Origin: CAZRHR01 sp964578885
Lineage (GTDB): Bacteria > Bacteroidota > Bacteroidia > CAIKAF01
Assembly (NCBI GenBank): GCA_964578885.1
Contig: CAZOEO010000019.1
Span: 1-64,000, forward strand
Length of the DNA stretch: 64,000 bases
Reading direction: 5' to 3'
Part shown: positions 40,943 to 49,819 of the stretch, in pieces
Layout: each line of letters starts with the position of its first letter
Numbering within the stretch: position 1 is the stretch's first letter
Translations under genes and position numbers: made by a program
The notes under the pieces: model-generated
Told to the model about the DNA's origin: nothing
Database searches by the model: none
Seen by the model: only the letters and a program-made list of their open reading frames with translations

Positions 40943-41348
40943 TGGTAAGCTGCACCATGCGGTGATTTTGCAGAGAAAAGCTACAGGCAGAAAAATCCGG
41001 AGGACCGAATCGGCCGTGTGCATCATTTGAAAAGCCATAGCTCTCAGTAGGAATGCCTAAGAAATTGGTATCCAATACACCATTTCCATTTTCATCGTGA
41101 AAAACGGCCAAAGCATAGGTACCAGGTTTTAAATTTGGAATAGATAATACCAAATTGCCCGGACGAGCTGGTTGTTCGGAAGAAGCCACCGCATATGACT
41201 TGTCCCGAAAACCATTGGCTTGGTTGTAGACCCCAATCAAAATTTTTCCTTTGGCCGATGGAATGCCACGCACCTCTACTTTTAATTCAAAAGTCTGGGC
41301 CATAAGTGAGCCTCCCAAAAAAATAAACAGGCTTAGTATCGATTTCAT
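40932..41348 (-). CDS. DUF2141 secreted protein
   Basis: 138 residues with signal peptide (ILSLFIFLGGSLMAQ). FELKVEVRGIPSAKGKILIG, VYNQANGF, KPGTYALAVFHDENGNGVLD and GIPTESYGFSNDAHGRFGPP are the DUF2141 hallmarks: a small Ig-like, probably periplasmic or surface protein of unknown function. Start overlaps the acyl-CoA synthetase stop (ATGA). Confidence 0.88.
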   Translation of the reverse strand: MKSILSLFIFLGGSLMAQTFELKVEVRGIPSAKGKILIGVYNQANGFRDKSYAVASSEQPARPGNLVLSIPNLKPGTYALAVFHDENGNGVLDTNFLGIPTESYGFSNDAHGRFGPPDFSACSFSLQNHRMVQLTIKK

Positions 41349-43096
41349 TCCTGATAAAGTGCCTCAATGCGCGCCGCATACCGCTCCATGATGGGCTTGC
41401 GCTTCAATTTCAACGTGGGTGTAAGTTCACCACCATCAATGGAAAATTCCTGAGGAAGCAGGTCAAATTTTTTAACTTGTTCCCATTGTCCAAACTGCGC
41501 ATTAAGCCCTTGAATTTCTTTTTCAAATAATTGTCGCACAGATGGATGACCTACTACAGACTCCAGGGTCGGGGCGGGAATACCTTGTTCTTCGCACCAT
41601 TTTCTTAAAGGCTCAAGGGCTGGAACCACTAAAGCCACCGGAAACTTCCGATTTTCTCCCACCACAATGATTTGCTCAATATAAATGGACTCTTTGAACT
41701 TATTTTCCATGGGCTGGGGCGCCACATATTTTCCACCGGACGTCTTAAATACTTCTTTTTTCCGATCGGTAATTTTCAGGAAACCATCTGCGGATAATTC
41801 GCCCACGTCACCTGTATAAAACCAACCGTCTTTCAATACTTCAGCCGTTTGTTCGGGTTTGTTGTAATAGCCCATCATCACGTTTGGACCTTTACACAGA
41901 ATTTCACCGTCTGCGGCAATTTTCACCTCCACGCCGGTAATCACTGGCCCAACTGAACCAAATCTACGGCCTTCTTCCTCAAAACGATTCACCGTAATCA
42001 CAGGACTTGTTTCCGTAAGCCCATACCCTTCTAATACAGAAATGCCTGCAGAAGTAAAGACCCTGGCCAACCGCGGTTGCAAGGCGGCGGCACCACTCAC
42101 AATCACGCCCACATTTCCGCCAAGCGCTTCACGCCATTTACTGAAAATGAGTTTGTCGGCGATTTTTAAACGGAAATGATACCACCAGCCATTGGACTGC
42201 TTAAGTTCGTAGGTATGCCCCAATGCCAGCGCCCAAAAGAACAATTTCTTTTTAATGCCGGTAAGGTCATGCCCTTTGGCCACAATTTTATCGTACACTT
42301 TTTCCAGTAAACGCGGCACCGTGGTAAACGCATAGGGCTTCACCTCCTTCAAATTATCGGCAATGGTATCCATGCTTTCTGCATAATAAATGGACGCACC
42401 AAGTTTATGGTAGAGATAGCACACCATCCGCTCAAAAATGTGACATAGCGGCAAAAAGCTCAACACGGTTTTTTCCCGAAACATGGGGAAAATGGCGGAA
42501 CAAGCATTGACGTTGGATAAAATATTGCTGTGACTCAGCATGACACCTTTAGGAAAACCAGTGGTACCGGAAGTGTAAATGAGGGTCATGAGTTGATCCG
42601 GCTTTACGGAATCTTTCCGAGCCTGAAGAACATCCGGCGCCGGATGCTTTTTTCCCAATTCCAGCAGTTCCTTCCAAAGCGGAAATTCATCTGAGTTTTC
42701 AAACACATAAACCGCCACTTCAGGCGCCACGGACTTCACCTTGCGGGCGAGCTCGGTATTTTGTACAAAAGCGATACGTACCCCTGAATCTTGTAAAATG
42801 TAACCAAGGTCGTTTACCGACAAGGTTGGATATAGCGGAACGGTGATTCCTCCAACCTGGCTGGCGCCGAAATCCACAAAATTCCATTCCGGGCAATTAA
42901 AACTCATGATGGCAGCGCGGTCGCCCGGCGCAAAACCCCATTGCATAAGGCCGTAACCTAAATCATCTATGATGGTTTGATAATCGGAAATCGTGTACGT
43001 GGTCCATTGGCCGTTTCTTTTGCCACCCAATAATATACGATTGGAAAATTCTGCAGCTGCAAAAGGTATGAGGTCAAAATTTCTGGTTGGTTCCAT
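41345..43096 (-). CDS. Long-chain acyl-CoA synthetase (AMP-binding)
   Basis: Start set at MEPTRNFDLIPFAAAEFSNR; longer in-frame starts would run over the start of the divergent aminopeptidase. 583 residues. P-loop YTSGTTGFPKGVMLSHSN; A5 region GYGLTETSPVITVNRF; DGWFYTGDVGELSADGFLKI with ITDRKKEVFKTSGGKYVAP, ending near the family's C-terminal Lys (LKLKRKPIMERY). Activates fatty acids to acyl-CoA. Coupled to the DUF2141 gene by a 4-bp overlap. Confidence 0.94.
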   Translation of the reverse strand: MEPTRNFDLIPFAAAEFSNRILLGGKRNGQWTTYTISDYQTIIDDLGYGLMQWGFAPGDRAAIMSFNCPEWNFVDFGASQVGGITVPLYPTLSVNDLGYILQDSGVRIAFVQNTELARKVKSVAPEVAVYVFENSDEFPLWKELLELGKKHPAPDVLQARKDSVKPDQLMTLIYTSGTTGFPKGVMLSHSNILSNVNACSAIFPMFREKTVLSFLPLCHIFERMVCYLYHKLGASIYYAESMDTIADNLKEVKPYAFTTVPRLLEKVYDKIVAKGHDLTGIKKKLFFWALALGHTYELKQSNGWWYHFRLKIADKLIFSKWREALGGNVGVIVSGAAALQPRLARVFTSAGISVLEGYGLTETSPVITVNRFEEEGRRFGSVGPVITGVEVKIAADGEILCKGPNVMMGYYNKPEQTAEVLKDGWFYTGDVGELSADGFLKITDRKKEVFKTSGGKYVAPQPMENKFKESIYIEQIIVVGENRKFPVALVVPALEPLRKWCEEQGIPAPTLESVVGHPSVRQLFEKEIQGLNAQFGQWEQVKKFDLLPQEFSIDGGELTPTLKLKRKPIMERYAARIEALYQE

Positions 43097-43205
43097 GGCA
43101 AACGTTTGTGGTTTGAAGTAGAATGCCGACATTCGAAGGCTCATAAAAGTATGAAAACCCCCGTTCTTCGTGAAATCTAACGAAACAAAAAAACTTATAT
43201 TCTGT

Positions 43206-45653
43206 ATGAAACAAACCAAATTATGGGTTTTTAGTTTAGTAACCCTGGCGTCTATTACCTTTTTGTATGCACAGCAACCTCTTCGTAATTACGCTACTGA
43301 TGAAGCGGCGCCCCCAAGAGCACATGAGGTAGATTTTAAAAATCTTCGCTTAGACGTATCGTTTGAGCCCGTTATAAAAAAAGTGAAAGGAAAAGTGACG
43401 CATACCTTTGTACCCTTGCGACAAACGGTAGATTCTTTGTTTTTGGATGGACCTGGCATCACTTGTACCGAAGCCTTGCTCAATGGAAAATCGGTGCGCA
43501 TGGAAAAAAGAAACGACGGCTGGATGTTCTACTTTCAACCGGGCCTGAAGTACGGACAAAGCTCCGAGCTCACCATTTCTTACGAAGCCACCCCCAACAA
43601 AGGAATTTATTTTATCGGCTGGGACGATCCCACCGGAAAATGCAGAAAACAAATTTGGACCCAAGGTCAGGCGGAAGACAACCGATATTGGATTCCCATG
43701 TACGACGGACTCAATGACAAAGTTGTATCCGACGTTACAGTGACCTTTCCCAAACCTTATTATGTCCTGTCGAATGGCAACCGTGTAGAAAAAAAAGAAC
43801 TACCGGACGGACAAGTCCGCTGGCGCTATGTTATGCCCAAGCCGCATGCCACATACCTCATTATGATTGGCATTGGAGAATATCAGGTAGAAACGCGAAA
43901 ATCCGCTTCCGGGATTCCAATGACCCTGCTCTATTATCCGGATCAGGCAGATAGGGTGGAAACCACCTACCGCTATAGCGTAGAAATGTTCGACTATTTT
44001 GAAAAAGAAATTGGATTCCCATATCCCTGGGGAACTTACGCCCAGATTCCTGTTCAAGATTTCATGTACGGTGCCATGGAAAACACCACCGCCACTGTAT
44101 TTGGCGACTTTTTCAACGTGGACAAACGAGGGTACAACGACCGAAATTATGTAGGCGTAAATGCGCATGAACTGGCGCACCAATGGTTCGGAGATCTAAT
44201 TACGGCCCGGTCACCAGCCCATCATTGGTTACAGGAAAGTTTTGCGACTTATTACAATATGTTGTACGAAAGAGAAGCTTTCGGACAGGAATATTTCGAC
44301 TGGTCAAGACGCAGTGCGGCCCTCAGGGCATTTGGTGCGTCCAAAGAAGATCTTTTGCCCATTGCGCATTCTCGCGCTGGTTCAGCCCGGTTTTATCCAA
44401 AGGGCGCACTGGTTTTGCACATGTTACGGGAAATGATTGGTCGTGAAGAATTTAACCGATCCATCCTCCATTATTTGCAGGAGCACCAGTTTCAAAATGT
44501 AGACAGCCACGACTTATTGAATGCCTTTGCAGAAGCCACCGGACATAGCCTAGATTGGTTTTGGGACCAATGGGTACTGAAAGGTGGTGAACCGGAATTC
44601 AAGGTAAGTCACCAGCTAATCTCCATCGATGGAAAAAATCACATGGCATTTCAAATACGCCAAGTGCACGGGTTAAACGACTTAAACAGTGTCTTTTCCC
44701 TTAAAACCACTGTATCCGTTTACAATGCAGCCGGCGAGCGGTTGGTTCAGCAAGTCTATGTGAAAGAACGTGAAACCTACGTCACCATGCGCTTACCCGA
44801 CGGTTTCGTCCCCGCTTTTGGCCTGTTCGACGAAGGGGCCACCCATTTGCGGAAGCTTCAATATGAGGGACGAACTCCCGAACAATGGAAAGCGCAAGCG
44901 CGCCTGGCTCAAAATGTGCTGGATCGGTATGATGCAGTAGTCGCATTACAATCCCAACCCTGGGAAAGTAAAGTGGCGCTTTATTTACCCTTACTGGCAG
45001 GAAAAACATATTTCCCCATCAAAGCAGAAATGGCCAAACAAGCCTTAAAGGCGGCCGAAAAAGATGAGTCGGCCCGCGCCTTTTTCCTAAGCGCACTGAT
45101 AGATGAAGACCAACAAACCAGAAAAGAAATCCTGCGCCACATGGGCAGCCCAATGCCTTATATGGCGGACGCTTTGGTGAAACAATTCTCGTGGGACGAT
45201 GCCAGCTACGACTTACTGGGAATGGCCATGGAAGCGTTGGCAGAATTAAACGACGGCCGAATCGACAGTCTGCGGAAAGCAACGGGCTCGTTGTTGGGCA
45301 ATCGCGGACATCAATACAGAGTCACCTGGTTAGAAGTAGGTGTAAAAACCAAGCAGGCCGATGCCAACGATGCTTTGGCTGAATTGGTTTTGCGATGCGG
45401 TCCGTCCTATGATTTCCTGACTCGCGTGGCCGCCTGGCAAGCGCTCTTCCGATTGAATCATTTGAACACCCAAATGCTCGATTACGCCCCACAAGCGCTA
45501 CAATCCAGCAACACACGTTTGTCCGGCCCCATCCGACAAGTTCTTCGTGATTTTGCCAAACAACATCCTCATGCAAGCACCATCAAAGAATGGATCAACG
45601 CCAATGCGAATCATAAAAATCTGATGTGGACCGCCGCTGGTTTGGAAAAATAA
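43206..45653 (+). CDS. M1-family aminopeptidase
   Basis: Start set at MKQTKLWVFSLVTLASITFL, which gives a proper signal peptide ending LYAQQ; an ATG 12 codons upstream lacks it. 815 residues. Exopeptidase motif GAMEN at about 290; zinc site HELAHQWFGDL at about 320 with the third ligand Glu in WLQESFATYYN; catalytic Tyr region SRAGSARFYPKGALVLHML. Helical C-terminal repeat domain from about 530. Removes N-terminal residues from peptides in the periplasm. Its last 28 bp overlap the next gene. Confidence 0.95.
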   Translation: MKQTKLWVFSLVTLASITFLYAQQPLRNYATDEAAPPRAHEVDFKNLRLDVSFEPVIKKVKGKVTHTFVPLRQTVDSLFLDGPGITCTEALLNGKSVRMEKRNDGWMFYFQPGLKYGQSSELTISYEATPNKGIYFIGWDDPTGKCRKQIWTQGQAEDNRYWIPMYDGLNDKVVSDVTVTFPKPYYVLSNGNRVEKKELPDGQVRWRYVMPKPHATYLIMIGIGEYQVETRKSASGIPMTLLYYPDQADRVETTYRYSVEMFDYFEKEIGFPYPWGTYAQIPVQDFMYGAMENTTATVFGDFFNVDKRGYNDRNYVGVNAHELAHQWFGDLITARSPAHHWLQESFATYYNMLYEREAFGQEYFDWSRRSAALRAFGASKEDLLPIAHSRAGSARFYPKGALVLHMLREMIGREEFNRSILHYLQEHQFQNVDSHDLLNAFAEATGHSLDWFWDQWVLKGGEPEFKVSHQLISIDGKNHMAFQIRQVHGLNDLNSVFSLKTTVSVYNAAGERLVQQVYVKERETYVTMRLPDGFVPAFGLFDEGATHLRKLQYEGRTPEQWKAQARLAQNVLDRYDAVVALQSQPWESKVALYLPLLAGKTYFPIKAEMAKQALKAAEKDESARAFFLSALIDEDQQTRKEILRHMGSPMPYMADALVKQFSWDDASYDLLGMAMEALAELNDGRIDSLRKATGSLLGNRGHQYRVTWLEVGVKTKQADANDALAELVLRCGPSYDFLTRVAAWQALFRLNHLNTQMLDYAPQALQSSNTRLSGPIRQVLRDFAKQHPHASTIKEWINANANHKNLMWTAAGLEK

Positions 45654-47038
45654 AAAATGTTTTACTGTGGGTCATTCCCATGGTCTTACTGGCTTTACCA
45701 GTAAGAGCGTATTTATTTAGTGTTTTCGATCATAACGAACACATGTACCTCGCTGCCGCCGAAGGGCTGGCCAGCGGAAAAACACTCTACAAAGACTTTG
45801 CTTTTCTCCAAATGCCCCTGCAACCTTGGGGCATTTGGTTTGTTAAGGTTTTGTCTTTCAGTACCTCCTGGATTTGGTCCGGAAAAACTTTGAGTTGGTT
45901 GGCCTGGATTGGCGTATGCGTCACCACATTTTTATTGGTTCAAAAAGGAGAAAAAACCTGGCTTTCGGCCACCCTGGTCGCTCTTTGTGTGGGTTTACAC
46001 CCAACCGTTCTCCGCTGTGCCATGGAATCCAGCAACTACATCCTTCCGGCATGGTGCTGTTTGATGGCTTGGTGGAATCAGAAGCACAACGAAAAATCCT
46101 GGGGTGCATTTGCCGCCGGATGCTGGATGGCACTGGCTGTGTCTACCAAACTTTTTTACCTTGCCTTTCTGCCGTTTATTTTTCTTTCTACTCCGAAAAA
46201 CAAGAGGTACTGGAGCTTGGCGGGAATCACCATAGGTCTGTGGCCAGCTTTGTACTATTTGTTTAGATTTCCAGACGATTTTTTCTTTCAGAACTGGACG
46301 TTTCATCATATGACTTCGGCTTGGAGGGCATCGCTAAATTCAGGTACAGGATTCACCTGGATACAAAAACTTCAGTTTTTCAAAGAATGGCTCGCCCACT
46401 GGCCCACCGCAGTTTGGATGATGGCCGCTTTGTGGGTTGGTTTTCAACATGGAAAAAAGCAGGGTTACTGGCAGTTTGGTCTGGGAATGGCGGTGTTTGT
46501 TCTGTCCATTTTCGTAGCGGTGTATCCGGCACCGTTATTTGAACAATACATGTTGTTGCCATGGTTGGGCGGGGTTTTCCTGCTGTCGCAGGCGCCCAGA
46601 TTCTCCTTTCGTGTTTGGATAATCCTGGCCTTAGTGCACGTTTGGTCCGATCCCATGGGCATTTTATATCGTCCGTTCAGAAGTTCATTTGTATCAGAAA
46701 GCATCGCCATTGGAGAAAAAATAAAAGCGGAAGGGGCTTCATCAGATTGGAACGTCGCAGGATTTTCGCCAACCTACGGACTTGAAGCCGGTTTAACGAT
46801 TCCGGATGTTTGGCGCACAGGCATTTTCCTAAGCCGATTAGATGAGCGCCTTCATGACGACGAGCGCTGGATTCGGCTAATGGACATGGACACGGCGTTG
46901 ACAAAAATGCAGCCAGAGGTCATCATCACTGGAGAAGAAGGGGCTTACGATAATGGATTAGCCTCTTTTGCCCAGACCCATTCATACCGGCTTTTGGAAG
47001 GAACCGGCCACCTGAAAGTCTGGATTTTACCCAAATAA
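45626..47038 (+). CDS. Multi-pass membrane protein, GT-C glycosyltransferase-like
   Basis: 470 residues with about ten hydrophobic segments (LLWVIPMVLLALPVRAYLF; FWQFGLGMAVFVLSIFVAVY-like stretches). An acidic motif sits in the first loop (FDHNEHMYLAAAEGLASGK TLYKD region), where GT-C enzymes such as ArnT/PMT have their catalytic Asp-Glu; this and the topology are the basis for the call. Donor and acceptor unknown. A soluble C-terminal part after about 350 has a possible phosphate- or sugar-recognition role. Start ATG lies inside the end of the aminopeptidase gene. Confidence 0.7.
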   Translation: MDRRWFGKIKNVLLWVIPMVLLALPVRAYLFSVFDHNEHMYLAAAEGLASGKTLYKDFAFLQMPLQPWGIWFVKVLSFSTSWIWSGKTLSWLAWIGVCVTTFLLVQKGEKTWLSATLVALCVGLHPTVLRCAMESSNYILPAWCCLMAWWNQKHNEKSWGAFAAGCWMALAVSTKLFYLAFLPFIFLSTPKNKRYWSLAGITIGLWPALYYLFRFPDDFFFQNWTFHHMTSAWRASLNSGTGFTWIQKLQFFKEWLAHWPTAVWMMAALWVGFQHGKKQGYWQFGLGMAVFVLSIFVAVYPAPLFEQYMLLPWLGGVFLLSQAPRFSFRVWIILALVHVWSDPMGILYRPFRSSFVSESIAIGEKIKAEGASSDWNVAGFSPTYGLEAGLTIPDVWRTGIFLSRLDERLHDDERWIRLMDMDTALTKMQPEVIITGEEGAYDNGLASFAQTHSYRLLEGTGHLKVWILPK

Positions 47039-47040
47039 AA

Positions 47041-47067
47041 AAACCGACCCTTTAGAGGTCGGTTTAT
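47041..47067. terminator. Bidirectional terminator between convergent genes
   Basis: AAACCGACC (47041-47049) / GGTCGGTTT (47057-47065), 9-bp stem with loop CTTTAGA; A-run on its left and T-rich sequence on its right. It serves the membrane-protein gene on the + strand and the Cys-rich gene on the - strand. Confidence 0.85.
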
Positions 47068-47083
47068 CTAAAAATATCGTGCA

Positions 47084-47404
47084 TTAAGGCTTCTCTGTTC
47101 TGGTAGCAGGAGCTGCTTTTTGCTGACGCTCGTTTCTGCGATTTTCGCGGGTTTGAGTAGCGGCTGCTTCATGCTTACCCTGACAACAAGACGCAGAAGC
47201 CGTTTCAGATTTACCATGGCAAGATGGTGCGGCTGCCGTTTCTGACTTTCCTTTGCAGGAAGTAGCGGCTTCACCACTTTTTCCTTTCTTACAACAAGAT
47301 GCAGGAGCTTGTTGGGTAGATGCGGCTTCGGCACGGGTTGTGGTTTGGGCAGAAATACCACCCAACAATCCCAGGCTAAAAACCAAAACGCTGAACATTT
47401 TCAT
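47084..47404 (-). CDS. Secreted small Cys-rich repeat protein
   Basis: 106 residues from the ATG giving MKMFSVLVFSLGLLGGISAQ; signal peptide ends at about 20. The mature part holds four short units around Cys: ASCCKKGKSGEAATS, CKGKSETAAAP, SCHGKSETASA, SCCQGKHEAAAT. There are six Cys in total, with K/H next to them. A soft-metal-binding (copper, mercury, zinc) or redox role is an inference, strengthened by the divergent HMA-domain gene 111 bp away. The tail is Arg/Glu/Lys-rich. Confidence 0.6.
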   Translation of the reverse strand: MKMFSVLVFSLGLLGGISAQTTTRAEAASTQQAPASCCKKGKSGEAATSCKGKSETAAAPSCHGKSETASASCCQGKHEAAATQTRENRRNERQQKAAPATRTEKP

Positions 47405-47446
47405 AACCATTGTTTCTTAAACTTCGTAAATATACAATTTTCAACA

Positions 47447-47512
47447 ATGAGCATCCCAAAAAACCTGCCTATTTTTGAGGATGATTCAGATATTAAGTTA
47501 AAATACGCTTAA
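47447..47512 (+). CDS. Possible 21-residue leader ORF before the HMA gene
   Basis: ATG at 47447 gives MSIPKNLPIFEDDSDIKLKY + A and stops at 47512, only 2 bp before the next start codon. The spacing would allow translational coupling. There is no independent sign that it is translated; it may be chance. Confidence 0.2.
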   Translation: MSIPKNLPIFEDDSDIKLKYA

Positions 47513-47514
47513 AC

Positions 47515-47865
47515 ATGCGAATAGACCGATTTCACATTTTCAGCATTTTTGGATTCATCTTCCTATCCACCAATGCATTAAAGGCCCAGGACACCCTTCG
47601 TTTTTCTACGCCTACCGTACTTTGCCAAATGTGCAAACGGACGATCGAAAGAGAAGTAGGTTTTTTATCCGGAGTAAAGTGGGTGCAGGTAGATGTAGCC
47701 AAAAAAACGACGCAGGTGTTGGTAAAAGGAAAAAAAACCACGGCAGAACTCATTCGAAGCACCATTGCCAATAGTGGCTATGAGGCAGATGGGCAGCCCG
47801 CCAATCCAAGCGCCTATCAGCAACTTCCCGATTGTTGCCGTAAAGAATCCACCACCCATGAGTGA
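47515..47865 (+). CDS. Secreted heavy-metal-associated (HMA) domain protein
   Basis: 116 residues. Signal peptide at 1-25 (IFSIFGFIFLSTNALKAQ). HMA fold: metal loop TVLCQMCKRTIEREVGFL with CxxC, GVKWVQVDVAKKTTQVLVKG, STIANSGYEADG. An extra CC pair near the end (LPDCCRKE). It most likely binds Cu(I) or a similar soft metal outside the cytoplasm. Divergent from the Cys-rich protein; its end overlaps the Nif3 start by 8 bp. Confidence 0.85.
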   Translation: MRIDRFHIFSIFGFIFLSTNALKAQDTLRFSTPTVLCQMCKRTIEREVGFLSGVKWVQVDVAKKTTQVLVKGKKTTAELIRSTIANSGYEADGQPANPSAYQQLPDCCRKESTTHE

Positions 47866-48973
47866 GCATGTGGTTACAGACCTGCAATGGAATGACGTCT
47901 GGTCGAAAGTAGCACCGGCCACACTGGCTGAATCTTATGACAATGTCGGCTGGCTCATCAAAACCAAATCCTCCTTTTCGCGCGCTTTACTGACATTAGA
48001 TATTACGCCGGAAGTATTGGAGGAGGCCATATTACGTAGATGCGATTTGGTGGTTTGTCATCATCCGCTCATTTTTAAAGCGGTCAAACAAATTCACGCT
48101 TCAGATCCCATTGGAAGCATGCTCATTCGGGCCATCCAAGCTGGGCTGTCGATTTTTTGTGCGCACACCAACTTAGACAATGTCTGGCAACATGGTGTAA
48201 ATCAAAAATTAGCGGAAAAGCTAGGCCTGCATCTATCCACTTGTGAAATTTTGCAGCCAAAATCCGGCGATTTACGAAAATGCGTGGTGTATGTACCGGG
48301 CTCTTACCGAGATCAGGTATTGGAAGCCATGTTCGAAGCCGGGGCGGGAAAAATTGGCGCTTATGCAGAATGCAGCTTTAGAACCACTGGAACGGGGACT
48401 TTTTTACCCGAAGACGATGCGAAGCCATTTTCCGGAAAAATAGGGCAGCGTAGCGAAGAAATGGAGGAAAAACTGGAAGTGCTCGTTCCTTCCTGGCGTA
48501 TGCAAGCGGTGCTTCAGGCAGCCAGACAGGTGCATCCTTACGAAACCATGGCTTATGAATGGTTGGTGTTGGATAATGTACATCAGGAAATTGGCAGTGG
48601 CGCAGTGGGACGTTTACCCGAACCGATGCTATTGCAGGATTTTCTGACCCAAACCAAACAGGCGCTTGGCGTGCCTGTGTTGCGGTGGTCCGGCCCTGAA
48701 CAGCTCATGGTAGAAAAAGTGGCAATATGTGGTGGTTCCGGCGCTTTTCTGATTCCGGCGGCACAAAAATCAGGCGCACAAGTATTTTTAAGTGCAGATT
48801 TAAAATACCATGACTTTTTTCTGACCAGATCCAATTTTGCCCTAATTGACACAGGACACTTTGAAAATGAGCAATTTACAACTGAAATATTCTTTGAGGT
48901 AATTCGGAAAAATTTTCCTAATTTTGCCGTCCTGAATTCAGAAGTACGTACTAATCCAGTTAAATTTTATTGA
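47858..48973 (+). CDS. Nif3-like dinuclear metal centre protein
   Basis: Start set at MSEHVVTDLQWNDVWSKVAP, which overlaps the HMA stop; an upstream in-frame ATG would lie inside the HMA gene. 371 residues. Metal ligands visible in DLVVCHHPLIFKAVKQIHA, IFCAHTNLDNVWQHGVNQKL and LIDTGHFENEQFTTEIF. The about 100-residue insertion between the halves (DLRKCVVYVPGSYRDQVLEA) is the CutA-like/PII-like domain of long-form Nif3. Exact reaction unknown; once called GTP cyclohydrolase I type 2. Confidence 0.93.
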   Translation: MSEHVVTDLQWNDVWSKVAPATLAESYDNVGWLIKTKSSFSRALLTLDITPEVLEEAILRRCDLVVCHHPLIFKAVKQIHASDPIGSMLIRAIQAGLSIFCAHTNLDNVWQHGVNQKLAEKLGLHLSTCEILQPKSGDLRKCVVYVPGSYRDQVLEAMFEAGAGKIGAYAECSFRTTGTGTFLPEDDAKPFSGKIGQRSEEMEEKLEVLVPSWRMQAVLQAARQVHPYETMAYEWLVLDNVHQEIGSGAVGRLPEPMLLQDFLTQTKQALGVPVLRWSGPEQLMVEKVAICGGSGAFLIPAAQKSGAQVFLSADLKYHDFFLTRSNFALIDTGHFENEQFTTEIFFEVIRKNFPNFAVLNSEVRTNPVKFY

Positions 48974-48976
48974 TAT

Positions 48977-49768
48977 ATGGCCACAAAACAGCCAGCACCG
49001 GTGAAGGAAATCAGCGTAGAAGACAAACTTCGGGCGTTAATGGATCTTCAAATCGTGGACTCAAGGGTAGATCGAATCCGCACTGTTCGTGGAGAATTGC
49101 CTTTGGAAGTAGAGGATTTGGAGGCTGAACTGGAAGGTTTGCAAACCCGCATTCAAAAGAAAAAGGACGAAATTGCTCAGCTGGATGCCGAAATTCAGGG
49201 CAAGAAAAACCTGATGAAAGAAGCGGCGACCTTGATTACCAAGTACGAACAGCAGCAAATGAATGTTCGGAACAACCGTGAATTCGACTCTCTTTCCAAA
49301 GAAATTGAATATCAGTCTTTAGAAATACAATTGGCGGAAAAAAGAATCAAAGAATTCAAAGCCCGTATCGATTTATTTCAAGAAGATATCAAAGGATACG
49401 AAGTTCGTCTAGAAGAGCGTACTGCAGACCTTGGACATAAAAAAGCAGAACTGGACGCCATTATTGCTGAAACACAAAAAGAAGAAACGTCATTGGTTTC
49501 CTTCTCCCAGCAATTCGAAGTGCATATCGAAGAACGTTACTTATCTGCTTATCGAAGAATTCGTGGCAATGCTTTCAACGGATTAGCTGTAGTTGCCATC
49601 GACAGAGATTCATGCGGCGGTTGCTTTAACATGATTCCACCACAACGTCAGCTCGATATTGCTCAAAGAAAGAAAGTAATTGTATGCGAGCATTGTGGAC
49701 GTATTTTGGTAGATAATCTCCTCGCAGAAGAAGAACTTGAGAAAATCAACGGAATGATTGTTTCTTAA
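48977..49768 (+). CDS. C4-type zinc-ribbon coiled-coil protein (DUF164)
   Basis: 263 residues. A long antiparallel coiled coil covers about 30-190 (LPLEVEDLEAELEGLQTRIQ; EYQSLEIQLAEKRIKEFKAR). The C-terminal zinc ribbon has CGGC and CEHCGR (about 217-245). Homologues in this family associate with DNA or RNA; the precise role is unsettled. It follows Nif3 by 3 bp, a pairing conserved in Bacteroidota. A terminator follows. Confidence 0.92.
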   Translation: MATKQPAPVKEISVEDKLRALMDLQIVDSRVDRIRTVRGELPLEVEDLEAELEGLQTRIQKKKDEIAQLDAEIQGKKNLMKEAATLITKYEQQQMNVRNNREFDSLSKEIEYQSLEIQLAEKRIKEFKARIDLFQEDIKGYEVRLEERTADLGHKKAELDAIIAETQKEETSLVSFSQQFEVHIEERYLSAYRRIRGNAFNGLAVVAIDRDSCGGCFNMIPPQRQLDIAQRKKVIVCEHCGRILVDNLLAEEELEKINGMIVS

Positions 49769-49793
49769 AACAATCTAAATCCATACATCAGAC

Positions 49794-49819
49794 AAACGCT
49801 CCCAAAAGGAGCGTTTTTT
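49794..49819. terminator. Terminator between zinc-ribbon gene and glycosyltransferase
   Basis: AAACGCTCC (49794-49802) / GGAGCGTTT (49808-49816), 9-bp perfect stem, loop CAAAA, then T-run. It lies between convergent genes and can also act for the minus-strand glycosyltransferase, whose stop is at 49818. Confidence 0.85.

Noticed and set aside
47309..47512. 67-codon plus-strand ORF ending at 47512
   Set aside because: Its first two thirds are antisense to the Cys-rich gene's signal peptide; only the last 21 codons from the ATG at 47447 were kept as a weak candidate.
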